DNA of 64,000 nt from Actinomycetota bacterium (GCA_030682655.1 JAUXNU010000064.1:21509-85508), one strand, 5' to 3'; shown: positions 56,099 to 64,000, numbered from the stretch's first letter. Numbers and translations are program-made. Notes: generated by a model from the sequence alone, not told the origin.

Positions 56099-57202
56099 CT
56101 ACTGGTTGATGGCCGGGTACGTGTAGACGCCCTGCCACTCGAGGCCGAGGTACTTCTCGTAGTACTCCTTGAGCACGGACTCGGGATTGAAATCCTCGAA
56201 CGTCTCGGGGTACAGGATCTTGGCGATGAACATCGGCCCGAACTTCTTGCGAGCGCCACCGCTGACGTCGAAGGACATGACGTGGACTTGGTTCTGCGTC
56301 ACCGCGGTGCTGGCGGCAAGCTCCGGTCGCGCCATGATGGCGTCGTGGACGGCCTTGAAGTCGGTGTCGTCGGCGAGGAAGTAGCCGCCGCTCTGACCCT
56401 TGATGATGAAGTCGGGATTGCGCTCGGCGATGTCTTCGGGGTCGGCCTCGAACCACTCGGCGGTGATTTCCGGATACAGGTCGACGCCGCCGCCGGAGAC
56501 GATCATGCCCGGTATTCCGCAGCCGTAGCCTGCGCCTCCGTAGGTACCGTAGTCGTCGGCGCCTTCGAAGTAGACCGTCTTGCGGTCGGCATCAGCGATT
56601 TCGGCGATGCGCTTGGCGACCATGTCGAGCGGCTTTCTGAAGAAGTCGATGTAGCTGGCGGTTTCCTCCTCGCGGCCGAGCATGGCGCCCAGCGTCGTGA
56701 CCTCGCGGAAGTAGACGTCGGTGCGGAAGAAGTCCAGACTCACGACCGCGATGCCGAACGGCTCGAGTTCGGCCTGGACCTCGTCGGGGAGCGGCGGGTA
56801 TGAGGACAGGCAAATCACGACGTCGGGGTCGAGCTCCGCGATGGCCTCGTAGTTCGGCTCTTCCGACGAACCGACGACAGGCGTGTCGGCCAGTCCGGGG
56901 TAGTACCCCTCGTCAACCTTGGCCTTAGTGGCTTCGTCGATACCGACGATGCGGTCGATGGCGCCCAGAGCTTTGAGCTCCTCGGTCGGGTTGTCCCACA
57001 ACACGACGATGCTCTTGACCGGATACGGTACCTCGACGTAGCGATTCGCCGAGTCTTGCACCGTGATGGTGTCTGTCGCCTCGGCATCCTTGGTGCCGCT
57101 GCTCTCGGCGCCCTGTGAGGTGCACCCCGTGATGGCAAGCGAAGAAAGCAGCAATACCAGTGCGATACAGACAAACGACGCTCTTCTGAGACGTTTCGAC
57201 AT
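56099..57202 (-). CDS. Iron-chelate-type ABC substrate-binding lipoprotein
   Basis: Encodes 367 aa. Signal peptide with lipobox (LAITGC) and the Peripla_BP_2 fold: VKSIVVLWDNPTEELKALG, IAELDPDVVICLSSYPP, and IIKGQSGGYF. It is the first gene of the minus-strand operon. A divergent promoter region with an inverted repeat (57303-57339) lies upstream. The ligand is not clear; its AGYGCGIPG and Asp/Glu-rich parts do not settle iron versus corrinoid. Confidence 0.88.
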   Translation of the reverse strand: MSKRLRRASFVCIALVLLLSSLAITGCTSQGAESSGTKDAEATDTITVQDSANRYVEVPYPVKSIVVLWDNPTEELKALGAIDRIVGIDEATKAKVDEGYYPGLADTPVVGSSEEPNYEAIAELDPDVVICLSSYPPLPDEVQAELEPFGIAVVSLDFFRTDVYFREVTTLGAMLGREEETASYIDFFRKPLDMVAKRIAEIADADRKTVYFEGADDYGTYGGAGYGCGIPGMIVSGGGVDLYPEITAEWFEADPEDIAERNPDFIIKGQSGGYFLADDTDFKAVHDAIMARPELAASTAVTQNQVHVMSFDVSGGARKKFGPMFIAKILYPETFEDFNPESVLKEYYEKYLGLEWQGVYTYPAINQ

Positions 57203-57302
57203 AGCCCCTCCTCGATGTCAGGACACCTGCAAAGGCGTCCGGTTTCCCCCTGTGCTCGGTGGCCCACGATGCGGTAGCGGGATGTTCGAGCCGGTCGTGC
57301 GC

Positions 57303-57339
57303 GTAGCACGAATGTGGAAATGGTATACCATAGTGCTAC
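57303..57339. promoter_or_regulatory. Operator-like inverted repeats between divergent genes
   Basis: GTAGCAC (57303-57309) and GTGCTAC (57333-57339) form a 7-bp inverted repeat around a perfect 10-bp palindrome, TGGTATACCA (57321-57330), which holds a -10-like TATACC on both strands. The same intergenic region (57203-57378) serves the ABC operon and the small gene at 57379. The two symmetry centres differ slightly. A metal- or ligand-responsive repressor is plausible; none is identified. Confidence 0.5.
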
Positions 57340-57378
57340 GAATGGCAAAGGCGTAACACGCAGAGGAGACCGACCGCC

Positions 57379-57630
57379 ATGTGCAAGAATTCCGTGAACA
57401 CGAGCCAGATGCAGCAAGCCATCGAACAGGGCGAGATGACCGTCAGATTAGCGCAGAGTGCGGTTCATCAGCTTGAGCACAGTGCTGAGCACCTCGGCGA
57501 CGCGAGCGTGTCGAGCGCACTTGCTCGCGCTGCGATGCTGCTCACCGACGCTGCCAGGGAGCTGGCCGCAGCGGGCGCGGTGGTCGAGAGCCCCTCGGTC
57601 GATGGATCGGCAGTCGTGGAGCGAGTCTAG
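57379..57630 (+). CDS. Small helical protein divergent from the ABC operon
   Basis: Encodes 83 aa from ATG 57379, with GAGGAG ten bases upstream. The sequence is mostly alpha-helical by composition (QMQQAIEQGEMTVRLAQSAV, ARAAMLLTDAARELAAAGAV), with one Cys at residue 2 and no signal peptide. I do not recognise a family. Its stop shares CTAG with the convergent SpoIIM-like gene. Being divergent from the transporter over a shared operator-like region, it may be co-regulated with it. Confidence 0.65.
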   Translation: MCKNSVNTSQMQQAIEQGEMTVRLAQSAVHQLEHSAEHLGDASVSSALARAAMLLTDAARELAAAGAVVESPSVDGSAVVERV

Positions 57631-58592
57631 GCTTGCGACCTTCCCGGCAGCACCACATAGAGCGTGAGCGCCAGCGCCATGACCGCGCCGAACGCGATCT
57701 TGAGCACGGGATCGACCGGTGCCGGCGTCAGGAATCCCTCGATCGCACCCGCGATCACGAGCAGAGGGATCGCGCCTAGCACCACGCGCACCGCGTCGCC
57801 GGACGCGGACTTGAGCGCGGCACTCCTTGGCAGGTCACCCGGCGCGACCAAGGCGCGGGCGAGCATCAGTCCCGACCCACCCGCAAGCACGATCGCAGGC
57901 AGCTCAAGCGCACCGTGGGGCACTATGAGCGACCAGAATTGAAGCGCGCCTCCGGCCTGGGTGAACACGCCCGCGAGTGCGCCGAGCATGAGCCCGTTCT
58001 GCAGCAGCGCGTAGCCGGTGAGCGCGCCGAAGGTCATGCCGCCGGCGAAAGCGAGCAGGCTGACCTGGATGTTGTTGGCGGTGATGCCGGCGGTCAGCAG
58101 CGGTCCCAGGCTCGCCGAAACGTCTGCCAGCGAGCCGCCCTGCTTCAGCGTGTCGCCCACGCCATCGCGGAGCATCTCGGGGATGAAGATGCGGGCGAGC
58201 GGGTAGTTCACATACACCAGCAGGAAGCCAAGGACGCACGCCCCGCCGAACACGAGCGCCGAAAGCCCGATCGGCCGCCAGTTGGCCCGGATGAGCCGGG
58301 GATAGCCGCGGGCAAGGAACTCCCAGGCAGCGCCGATGCGGCGAGGGCTTTCGCCGTAGAGTCCGGCATGCGCGGAACCAACGAGGCCGTTCAGGTGCGC
58401 CTCCGTCGCGCTGCCGGGAAAGTGCGTCTGCGCATAGGCGAGGTCGGCGGCGGTTCGTCGGTAGTCCTCGTACATGGCGCGGAGCTGCTCGGCGCCAAGA
58501 CTCACGACACCGCGCCGCTGGGCCGCACCGGTGAGTTCGGCGAGACGGTCCCATGTCTCGCGCGAGCCGTCGATGAAGGTCCGCTCGTCCAT
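57627..58592 (-). CDS. SpoIIM-like (DUF95) membrane protein
   Basis: Encodes 321 aa; ATG 58592 has AAAGGAG upstream. A soluble N-terminal helical region (about 1-105) precedes several helices and the DUF95 core: NIQVSLLAFAGGMTFGALTG, LMLGALAGVFTQAG, and VPHGALELPAIVLAGG. It is divergent from the RDD gene. In actinobacteria such SpoIIM-like proteins often sit beside RDD, MoxR and DUF58 genes; a role in the envelope is suspected but unproven. It is not evidence of sporulation. Confidence 0.87.
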   Translation of the reverse strand: MDERTFIDGSRETWDRLAELTGAAQRRGVVSLGAEQLRAMYEDYRRTAADLAYAQTHFPGSATEAHLNGLVGSAHAGLYGESPRRIGAAWEFLARGYPRLIRANWRPIGLSALVFGGACVLGFLLVYVNYPLARIFIPEMLRDGVGDTLKQGGSLADVSASLGPLLTAGITANNIQVSLLAFAGGMTFGALTGYALLQNGLMLGALAGVFTQAGGALQFWSLIVPHGALELPAIVLAGGSGLMLARALVAPGDLPRSAALKSASGDAVRVVLGAIPLLVIAGAIEGFLTPAPVDPVLKIAFGAVMALALTLYVVLPGRSQA

Positions 58593-58671
58593 GCCGCTCC
58601 TTTCAGGCGCGTCCATGCTAGCACGCGTGCGCCCACGCGCCCTATGATGGCCAAGGAGACAGGAGGCATGG

Positions 58672-59388
58672 GTGGCAGCGCTTGGACGCAGGCTCGAGAT
58701 CGAGACTCCCGAAGCGGTGACGGTGACGTACCCGCTGGCAGGCGTGGGTTCCCGCGGCGCGGCCGCGCTGCTCGACATGCTGATACTCGGACTTCTCATG
58801 CTCGCCGAGGCGGTCGCCGGTGCACTCGTGATGCTCGTGGGCGTCAGGGTCTTCGGCTGGAATGAGGTCCTCCCGATCTGGGGCCTCGCGGCTCTCGGGA
58901 TAGCGTTGTTCGTGACCTACTGGGGCTACTTCATCTACGGAGAAGTCGTTCGCAACGGGCGCACATTCGGCAAGCGACGCATGCGCATCCGCGTGGTGCG
59001 CGACGACGGAAGCCGTGTCGGTGTCCTGGACTCGGTCATACGCAACGTCGTGCGTATCGTCGATGCGCTTCCGGGGACGTATGCTATAGGGGTGGCCTGT
59101 CTGCTGATGTCCCCTCGCGCGCGGCGGCTCGGCGACATGGCGGCAGGTACAGTGGTCATCGCAGAACCCGACGAGCCGGGCATGGTCCTAGGAGCCGACA
59201 AGCGGGAGTCCTTGGCAGTAGAGTACCTGACGCGCAGGGCAGGGCTCACGCCCGATGCTCGCTACCAGGTCGGTGTGGCTATGTTGGGGCTTTGGGGAGA
59301 AGCGCCCGGCACGTGGGACGAGCCGACGATCGCAGGCCGCGTGGCCGATCTCTCCGGGTTGCGCGAGCGGTTCACGGCGGGGTCGTAG
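58672..59388 (+). CDS. RDD-family membrane protein
   Basis: Encodes 238 aa from GTG 58672 with AGGAGG five bases upstream. The RDD pattern is visible: GVGSRGAAALLDMLILGLLM, NGRTFGKRRMRIRVVRDDG and SPRARRLGDMAAGTVVI. Three helices and a C-terminal cytosolic part follow. RDD proteins have been linked to ion transport. It belongs with the MoxR/DUF58 set, now separated by the ABC operon. Confidence 0.88.
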   Translation: MAALGRRLEIETPEAVTVTYPLAGVGSRGAAALLDMLILGLLMLAEAVAGALVMLVGVRVFGWNEVLPIWGLAALGIALFVTYWGYFIYGEVVRNGRTFGKRRMRIRVVRDDGSRVGVLDSVIRNVVRIVDALPGTYAIGVACLLMSPRARRLGDMAAGTVVIAEPDEPGMVLGADKRESLAVEYLTRRAGLTPDARYQVGVAMLGLWGEAPGTWDEPTIAGRVADLSGLRERFTAGS

Positions 59389-59423
59389 CCTGCAGCCGCG
59401 CGCTGCACCGCGTCATCCACCGG

Positions 59424-59482
59424 TTGACACGGAGCTCCCATCACGGTATCTGTTAACCTCACAACGCAATACGAGTTAACAA
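59424..59482 (+). promoter_or_regulatory. bioY promoter with BirA operator
   Basis: A -35 TTGACA (59424-59429) is followed after 17 bp by TATCTG (59447-59452) as -10. Overlapping it is CTGTTAACC (59450-59458), a 15-bp spacer, and AGTTAACAA (59474-59482). This matches the known bacterial BirA site TTGTTAACC-N15-GGTTAACAA at 8 of 9 positions in each arm. Biotin-loaded BirA (46304-47272) would block this promoter. Operator family known; regulation here inferred. Confidence 0.85.
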
Positions 59483-59492
59483 GGAGCACACA

Positions 59493-60077
59493 ATGGCCGA
59501 GGAATACGCAGCGCCCGTCGATCGCCCGCCCGCAGCGGGAACCCGTACGCGCACAATCGCTATGGCGGCTCTGCTCGCAGCGCTGCTTGCGGCGTCGGCG
59601 TGGATCACCCTCCCGATCGGGGCGGTTCCTGTGACGCTGCAGGTCTTCGTGGTCCTTCTCGCGGGGCTCGTGCTGTCGCCGGGTACTGCCGCGGCGTCCG
59701 TCGGGGTCTACCTGCTCCTTGGCATGGCGGGGCTACCGGTGTTCTCGGGAGGGACGGGCGGGCTCGGCGCGTTGTTGGGTCCTACCGGGGGCTACCTTGT
59801 GGGTTTCTTCTTTGCCGCAGCGGTTGTTTCGAGCGTGAGGTTGCGTCTCGGTCGCTTTGGGGCGGCCCAGCCGCTTGCCGACGGCCTTGCGATGGCGCTC
59901 GGCATCGCCGTGATCTACGCCGCAGGCTGGGCTCAGCTCACGCTCGTCACCGGAATGGGTTGGGGTCCGGCCTTCGTCGCAGGCGTCGCGCCGTTTGTGC
60001 TGCTCGACGCCGCAAAGGGAGTCGTGGCGGTCGGGGTCGCGTCCGCGCTGCGCCGGGCCGGGGTCGCTGCTGCCTGA
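59493..60077 (+). CDS. bioY: Biotin transporter substrate-specific (S) component
   Basis: Encodes 194 aa behind AAGGAG. Six hydrophobic helices with the BioY motifs ITLPIGAVPVTLQVFVVLLA and GGLGALLGPTGGYLVGFF. BioY binds biotin in the membrane and either works alone or with the ECF module, which is not in this window. It sits behind a BirA-type operator, so it should be expressed when biotin is scarce. Confidence 0.94.
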   Translation: MAEEYAAPVDRPPAAGTRTRTIAMAALLAALLAASAWITLPIGAVPVTLQVFVVLLAGLVLSPGTAAASVGVYLLLGMAGLPVFSGGTGGLGALLGPTGGYLVGFFFAAAVVSSVRLRLGRFGAAQPLADGLAMALGIAVIYAAGWAQLTLVTGMGWGPAFVAGVAPFVLLDAAKGVVAVGVASALRRAGVAAA

Positions 60078-60159
60078 CCGCGCGAGTCGCGGTTGCGATG
60101 TCAGAGCTTACCTCTAAGATGGTCGTGTACCTGTCACGCGACCCCGGCAAGGAGGCCCT

Positions 60160-61410
60160 GTGGGTCGGCCAGTCACGTTCGTGCACGCTGCAGATCTGCA
60201 CCTCGACGCGCCTTTCGCAGGTGTGGATGCGAACGACGAGCGGGTTCGTGCGGCGCTCATGGAGGCGACCTACATCGCGTTCGACCGCGTGATCGCGACG
60301 TGCATCGAGGCCGACGCAGACTTCCTGGTTCTTGCCGGTGACACCTACAACAGCAGCGAGAAGAGCCTTCGGGCACAGCTGCGGTTCCAGGTCGGAATGC
60401 GGCGACTCGCGGAAGCCGGCATTCCCACCTACGTCCTGCAGGGCAACCATGACCCGGCGAACGGATGGTCGGCGGGGTTGGAGATGCCCTCCGCGGTCCA
60501 CGTGTTTCCGTCAGACCGTGTGGAACGGCTCACGGTCGAGCGTGACGGCGAGACGATCTGCGCTCTGTACGGGCGCGGTTTCGCGGCCGCGGTGGTCACC
60601 GAGAATCTTGCCGCCGGCTACAAGCGTGAGCCCGCCGACCGCATAGCTATCGGCGTGCTCCATGCGAATGTCGGAGGCGATCCGGAATACGAACCCTATG
60701 CCCCATGCTCCATCGACGACTTGCGCGCCGCAGGGATGGACTATTGGGCACTCGGGCATATCCACAAGCACACCCGGCTCGCGGCCGAACCGCGGGCCGT
60801 CTACGCGGGAAGCCCGCAAGGACTCAGTCCGAAAGAGGCCGGCGAGCACGGATGCTACCTCGTCACGATAGGTCCCGGCAACGTCGAGGAACGCTTCATC
60901 GTCACGGACGCCGTGCGCTGGGCACGCGACGAGATCGACGTGTCCGAGATGGCCGATGTCGAAGCACTGCGCACCGGCGTGCGCGCCGCGTGCGAGCGGC
61001 AGCGAGAAGCTGCGGGCGGACGCCCGGTCATCGTGCGATTGGGTCTCACCGGCCGTGGGCCGGTTCACGCGGACCTCGCGAGGCCCGGGCTCCTCGGCGA
61101 GCTGATCGCCGACGTGAGCGAAGGGCAACTGGCCTCCGAGCCGTGGGTGTGGATCGCTCGCGCTCGCGACCTGACTCGTCCGGCGATCGATCTGGCCGCG
61201 GTGCGCGAGGGTGGCGGTTTCGCGGGAGACCTCGTACAGCTGGCGGACGACCTGTTGGCGGGCGATCCGGACACACTCGTCGATGAGGTTCTGGCTCCAC
61301 TGCGCGAGCGCGCACGCGGTCTGGAGGTCGACTCCTCGGCCGCGGAGATCATCGAGCGGGCCCGAGATGTCTGTCTCGACCTCCTCTATGCCGCAGAGGA
61401 CCGCTCATGA
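60160..61410 (+). CDS. SbcD/YhaO-like DNA repair metallophosphoesterase
   Basis: Encodes 416 aa from GTG 60160 behind AAGGAGG. The calcineurin-like phosphoesterase motifs are clear: HAADLHLD, LAGDTYN, LQGNHDP, and later GHIHKHT. It lacks extra domains and matches the YhaO/SbcD nuclease subunit. Its stop overlaps the ATPase gene by 4 nt, the usual pair for processing DNA ends. Confidence 0.9.
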   Translation: MGRPVTFVHAADLHLDAPFAGVDANDERVRAALMEATYIAFDRVIATCIEADADFLVLAGDTYNSSEKSLRAQLRFQVGMRRLAEAGIPTYVLQGNHDPANGWSAGLEMPSAVHVFPSDRVERLTVERDGETICALYGRGFAAAVVTENLAAGYKREPADRIAIGVLHANVGGDPEYEPYAPCSIDDLRAAGMDYWALGHIHKHTRLAAEPRAVYAGSPQGLSPKEAGEHGCYLVTIGPGNVEERFIVTDAVRWARDEIDVSEMADVEALRTGVRAACERQREAAGGRPVIVRLGLTGRGPVHADLARPGLLGELIADVSEGQLASEPWVWIARARDLTRPAIDLAAVREGGGFAGDLVQLADDLLAGDPDTLVDEVLAPLRERARGLEVDSSAAEIIERARDVCLDLLYAAEDRS

Positions 61411-63857
61411 GGCTCAGCAGAATCGAGGCGGTGCGCTTCGGGGGCGTCGACGGGAGGACTCTCGACGGCCTTGGCGACGGGCTCACGGTGGTCGTCGGCC
61501 CCAACGAAGCCGGCAAGACCAGCTTCACCACTCTCGTGCGCCACGTGCTCTACGGGTTCCCGACGCCGTCCAAGCCGCGCGCATACGTCTCGGCGGCCGG
61601 TTCCCGCGAAGGCAGACTCGTGTTCGCGGATCCGGAGGGCGAATGGGTGCTTCAGCGCACGGAGGGACCCCGCGGCGGCCAGCTTGCGGTGCGCACGCTC
61701 TCCGGTTCCGAGCGTCCCGATCTGGCCGAGGAGCTCACTCGCGGAGTGAGCGAGGCGGCGTTCGGTGCGGTGTTCGGTTTCGGGCTCGCCGAGATGGACG
61801 AGATAGAGCGCATGCGGGGGAGCCACGACGACATCGTGTCGCGACTCTACGCCGCTGGCGCCGGGCTCGCGGTGAGCCCACAGGATGTTCGCGCCACAGT
61901 CGACGACCGCGCCGCCAAGCTGTTCGCCCTGCGCGGGAAGAATCCGACCATCAACGCGCTCCTCGGCGAGATTCGCGAAATGCGCGATCGGGTGCGCACG
62001 CTGGAGGTATCCGCCGAGGAGTACGCATCCGATGTAGAGCACCTCGGCGAACTGCGCGCCGAGATCGAGCGGGCGACCACCGCGCGCGACGCCGCGCTGG
62101 AGCGGCACCGTGCGCTCGCATTCGATGCAGGCCGCGTCGGCGACTGGGAGCGCGAGATCGAGACCGCCGAAGTGGAGCTTGCTGAGGCGGACAGCGAGAT
62201 TGCGCGGTTGGACATGCTTGCGGAGGCGCTCGTCTCCGGGAGCGATGCGTCGGCGCCTGTGGTCGAGGCTGAAGCCGTCCTTGGCGAGGCGGCGCTCTTC
62301 GAACAGCGGTTTCGTGCTGTGCGCGACCGGGAATCGCGCTTGCGCGAGGCCGAACGCGAAGCGTCTGCGGCGCTCGCGGACCTCGGCATGTCGCGGGAGC
62401 TGGCGCTCGCAGCGGACATCTCGCCTCAGACGGCCGCCGAGATCGAGACCCGTCGCGACAGACTGGTGAGGCTCGAAGAGCGGACCGAGAGCCTGCGGTC
62501 CAGGCTTCTCGAGGTCCGCGAAACTGCTGGCGGCAGGGCCGTCGGGCCAACAGCGGGTTCCCCTTGGCCAGCGGTTCTTCTGGCAGTCCTTGGACTGTTG
62601 CTCGCCGCGTACGCGACGGTGTCTGCCGACGTCACTCTCGGCGCGCTCGGGGTCGTTGTTCTGGTTGCGGGCGCTGCGTTCGTGCTTTCGCGCAGTCGGG
62701 CGAGCGCGGGTGCGGGCACCGCGCCGGTGTCGGCCGATGCCGCCGACGCCACGGCCGGCGAGCTGCAGACGGCGCGTGCCGAGTGGGCCGCATGGATTCG
62801 GGACCGCGGGTTCCCCGACTCGGTCGGCGATCCGGGCTCCGCGGCCACACTGCTCGCGGCGCTCAAGGACGTTCGCGGCAGACTGCGCGAAGCGGAGAAC
62901 CTCGCAAGCGATATCGCCGAGGAAGCAGCCTGGCTCGAAACATACCGGGTCCGCCTGGCGGCGGTCGCCGAGCCGCTTGGTACCGGTGCCCCCGCGTCAC
63001 TCGACACTGTCTCGGCCTGCGCGGTCGGTGTCCGGAGCTCCCTTGAGGCAGCTGCCAGACTCGTTGCCGAGAAGGAAGATCTGAAACGAGCGAGGGAGTC
63101 TGCAGCTGCCCGCATTGCTGCGATTCGCACGCGCATCGGCGCGAGCAGTGAACGCGTGCAAGTTGCGCTCGACCGCAACGGCGTGACCGATTCTGCCGCA
63201 CTGCAGGGCGCCGTCGGCATCGCCTCCGCAGCTTCCGACGAGGCCATCGTCCGCAACGACGCTCTCACTTGCGAGGCGAGTGCCATTACCGAGCGCGTCC
63301 GCTGTGAGGAGCGCGAGAAGGGGATGGCGTCGCTGCGTCTCGACATCACGGGCGCCGAGGAGCGCATCAGGCGATCCGCCGAGGAGTACGCCATCTACAC
63401 TGTCGCCTCGCGCATGCTCGAACGCGCGCAGGAGCGCTACGAGCGGGAGCAGCAGCCCGAGGTCGTCCGGGAAGCAGGGCGCATCTTCGCCCGGATCACC
63501 GGCGACCGCTACCCGAGGCTCAAGGTGCCGCTCGACTCATCACCGATCGCGGTGTTCGATTCCGCGGCCGACGAACGCCGGACCGACCACCTGTCGCGAG
63601 GCACGGCCGAGCAGCTCTATCTGGCGCTGCGTCTCGCACTTCTCTCACAGTTGGGTGAGGTGGGGGTCCGGTTGCCGGTCCTCATGGACGACGTGCTGGT
63701 CAACTTCGATCCGGAGCGCCGGCGTGGCGCTGCCGAGGCCATCGTTGATGTCGCCCGGCAGCGCCAGATCATCGTCTTCACCTGCCACCCCGAGACGGCT
63801 GCGCTTCTGGCCGACGTCGATCCGGGTCGCACGGAGGTATCTCTCGACCGCTGCTAG
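61407..63857 (+). CDS. SbcC/YhaN-like AAA ATPase with central hydrophobic segment
   Basis: Encodes 816 aa. Walker A VVGPNEAGKTSF (about residues 29-40), then long coiled coils (about 190-350 and 490-680), and a C-terminal ABC-like head with LSRGTAEQLYLALRLALL (signature) and LMDDVLVNFDPERR (Walker B). Between the coils, at about 385-430, are two hydrophobic stretches (PWPAVLLAVLGLLLAAYATV and LGALGVVVLVAGAAFVL), which mark the YhaN type and could anchor it in the membrane. It works with the phosphoesterase just upstream. Confidence 0.88.
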   Translation: MRLSRIEAVRFGGVDGRTLDGLGDGLTVVVGPNEAGKTSFTTLVRHVLYGFPTPSKPRAYVSAAGSREGRLVFADPEGEWVLQRTEGPRGGQLAVRTLSGSERPDLAEELTRGVSEAAFGAVFGFGLAEMDEIERMRGSHDDIVSRLYAAGAGLAVSPQDVRATVDDRAAKLFALRGKNPTINALLGEIREMRDRVRTLEVSAEEYASDVEHLGELRAEIERATTARDAALERHRALAFDAGRVGDWEREIETAEVELAEADSEIARLDMLAEALVSGSDASAPVVEAEAVLGEAALFEQRFRAVRDRESRLREAEREASAALADLGMSRELALAADISPQTAAEIETRRDRLVRLEERTESLRSRLLEVRETAGGRAVGPTAGSPWPAVLLAVLGLLLAAYATVSADVTLGALGVVVLVAGAAFVLSRSRASAGAGTAPVSADAADATAGELQTARAEWAAWIRDRGFPDSVGDPGSAATLLAALKDVRGRLREAENLASDIAEEAAWLETYRVRLAAVAEPLGTGAPASLDTVSACAVGVRSSLEAAARLVAEKEDLKRARESAAARIAAIRTRIGASSERVQVALDRNGVTDSAALQGAVGIASAASDEAIVRNDALTCEASAITERVRCEEREKGMASLRLDITGAEERIRRSAEEYAIYTVASRMLERAQERYEREQQPEVVREAGRIFARITGDRYPRLKVPLDSSPIAVFDSAADERRTDHLSRGTAEQLYLALRLALLSQLGEVGVRLPVLMDDVLVNFDPERRRGAAEAIVDVARQRQIIVFTCHPETAALLADVDPGRTEVSLDRC

Positions 63858-63942
63858 CGCCAATACCGTTCACTTAAGCTAGTCCACGTGATACTCTTCC
63901 TCCAGCAAGAGAATCGTCCTCTTCTGTGAGAAAGGACTGCTC

Positions 63943-64000
63943 ATGCCTCGGTCCGTAGCGGAGCTGCCCGTCGGAACCAGGATCACGGATCACATCAGCC
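63943..64000 (+). CDS. Start of a gene cut by the window edge, possibly YhaM-like nuclease
   Basis: An ATG at 63943 with AAAGGA upstream opens a frame reading MPRSVAELPVGTRITDHIS to the window end. The N-terminal style (ELPVGTRI) and the position after the YhaO/YhaN pair fit a YhaM-type 3'-5' exoribonuclease, which neighbours them in Bacillus. Only 19 codons are visible, so the identity is a guess. No clear terminator lies in the 85-nt spacer. Confidence 0.35.
   Translation, partial: MPRSVAELPVGTRITDHIS

Noticed and set aside
57627..58592. Evidence of sporulation from the SpoIIM-like gene
   Set aside because: This family is widespread in non-sporulating actinobacteria next to RDD and MoxR genes; no other sporulation gene is present.
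63858..63942. Terminator after the YhaN-like gene
   Set aside because: CTCTT and AAGAG form only a 5-bp AT-rich stem, without a T-run.

Overview
The window is a contiguous piece of a high-GC bacterial chromosome. The gene content points to an anaerobic or microaerobic actinobacterial lineage, most likely Coriobacteriia-like, although no rRNA is present to prove it. The pointers are the futalosine menaquinone pathway (mqnA, mqnC, mqnE), a multiheme cytochrome/NrfD operon, a Tad/Flp pilus locus without an outer-membrane secretin, the MoxR/DUF58/DUF4129/DUF4350/RDD/SpoIIM-like set seen in many actinobacteria, frequent GTG starts, and heavy use of stop/start overlaps (ATGA, GTGA, TGATG). No tRNA, rRNA, CRISPR array, transposase or integrase was recognised.

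Layout. 0.3-6.0 kb: a six-gene redox operon encoding a small cytochrome c, a Tat-exported four-cluster ferredoxin, an NrfD/PsrC membrane subunit and three membrane-anchored multiheme cytochromes. Together they carry 29 CXXCH motifs plus four CX3CH/CX4CH variants and no catalytic subunit. 6.0-8.1 kb (minus): mqnC and mqnA. 8.2-16.6 kb (plus): a type I restriction-modification island (half-length HsdS, HsdM, DinD, full HsdS, HsdR, a DUF45 metallopeptidase, then a MazE-type antitoxin with no toxin). It sits between mqnA and mqnE, which lie on the opposite strand. 17.9-22.0 kb: an OpuC/OsmF-type osmoprotectant ABC transporter. 22.1-26.6 kb: a C_GCAxxG_C_C protein, then tilS-hpt-ftsH. 26.7-28.7 kb: a histidine kinase/LuxR response-regulator pair behind a GC-rich leader that may be structured. 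28.9-37.5 kb: a Tad/Flp pilus locus, including a von Willebrand A domain fused to TadB.

37.6-45.5 kb is cofactor biosynthesis: folE-folP-folK, panB-panC, nadA-nadB-nadC. 45.5-47.3 kb: a DedA protein and the biotin ligase/repressor BirA. 47.3-52.6 kb: a membrane protein, DUF4129, DUF4350, MoxR and DUF58 genes. 52.6-57.6 kb: an iron/siderophore-type ABC operon (minus) with an alpha/beta hydrolase and a cupin between permease and ATPase, and a small divergent gene. 57.6-59.4 kb: SpoIIM-like and RDD genes, which usually belong with the MoxR/DUF58 set. 59.4-60.1 kb: bioY behind a convincing BirA operator. 60.1-64.0 kb: an SbcD/YhaO-like nuclease, an SbcC/YhaN-like ATPase, and the start of one more gene at the window edge.

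Functional links. Menaquinone from the mqn genes would be the natural electron carrier for the NrfD complex and its cytochromes. BirA (46.3 kb) probably represses bioY (59.5 kb) through the operator seen at the bioY promoter. The kinase/regulator pair immediately precedes the pilus genes and may control them. Start codons were chosen from ribosome-binding sites and gene overlaps; uncertain ones are flagged. All functional calls come from motifs read by eye, without database searches.
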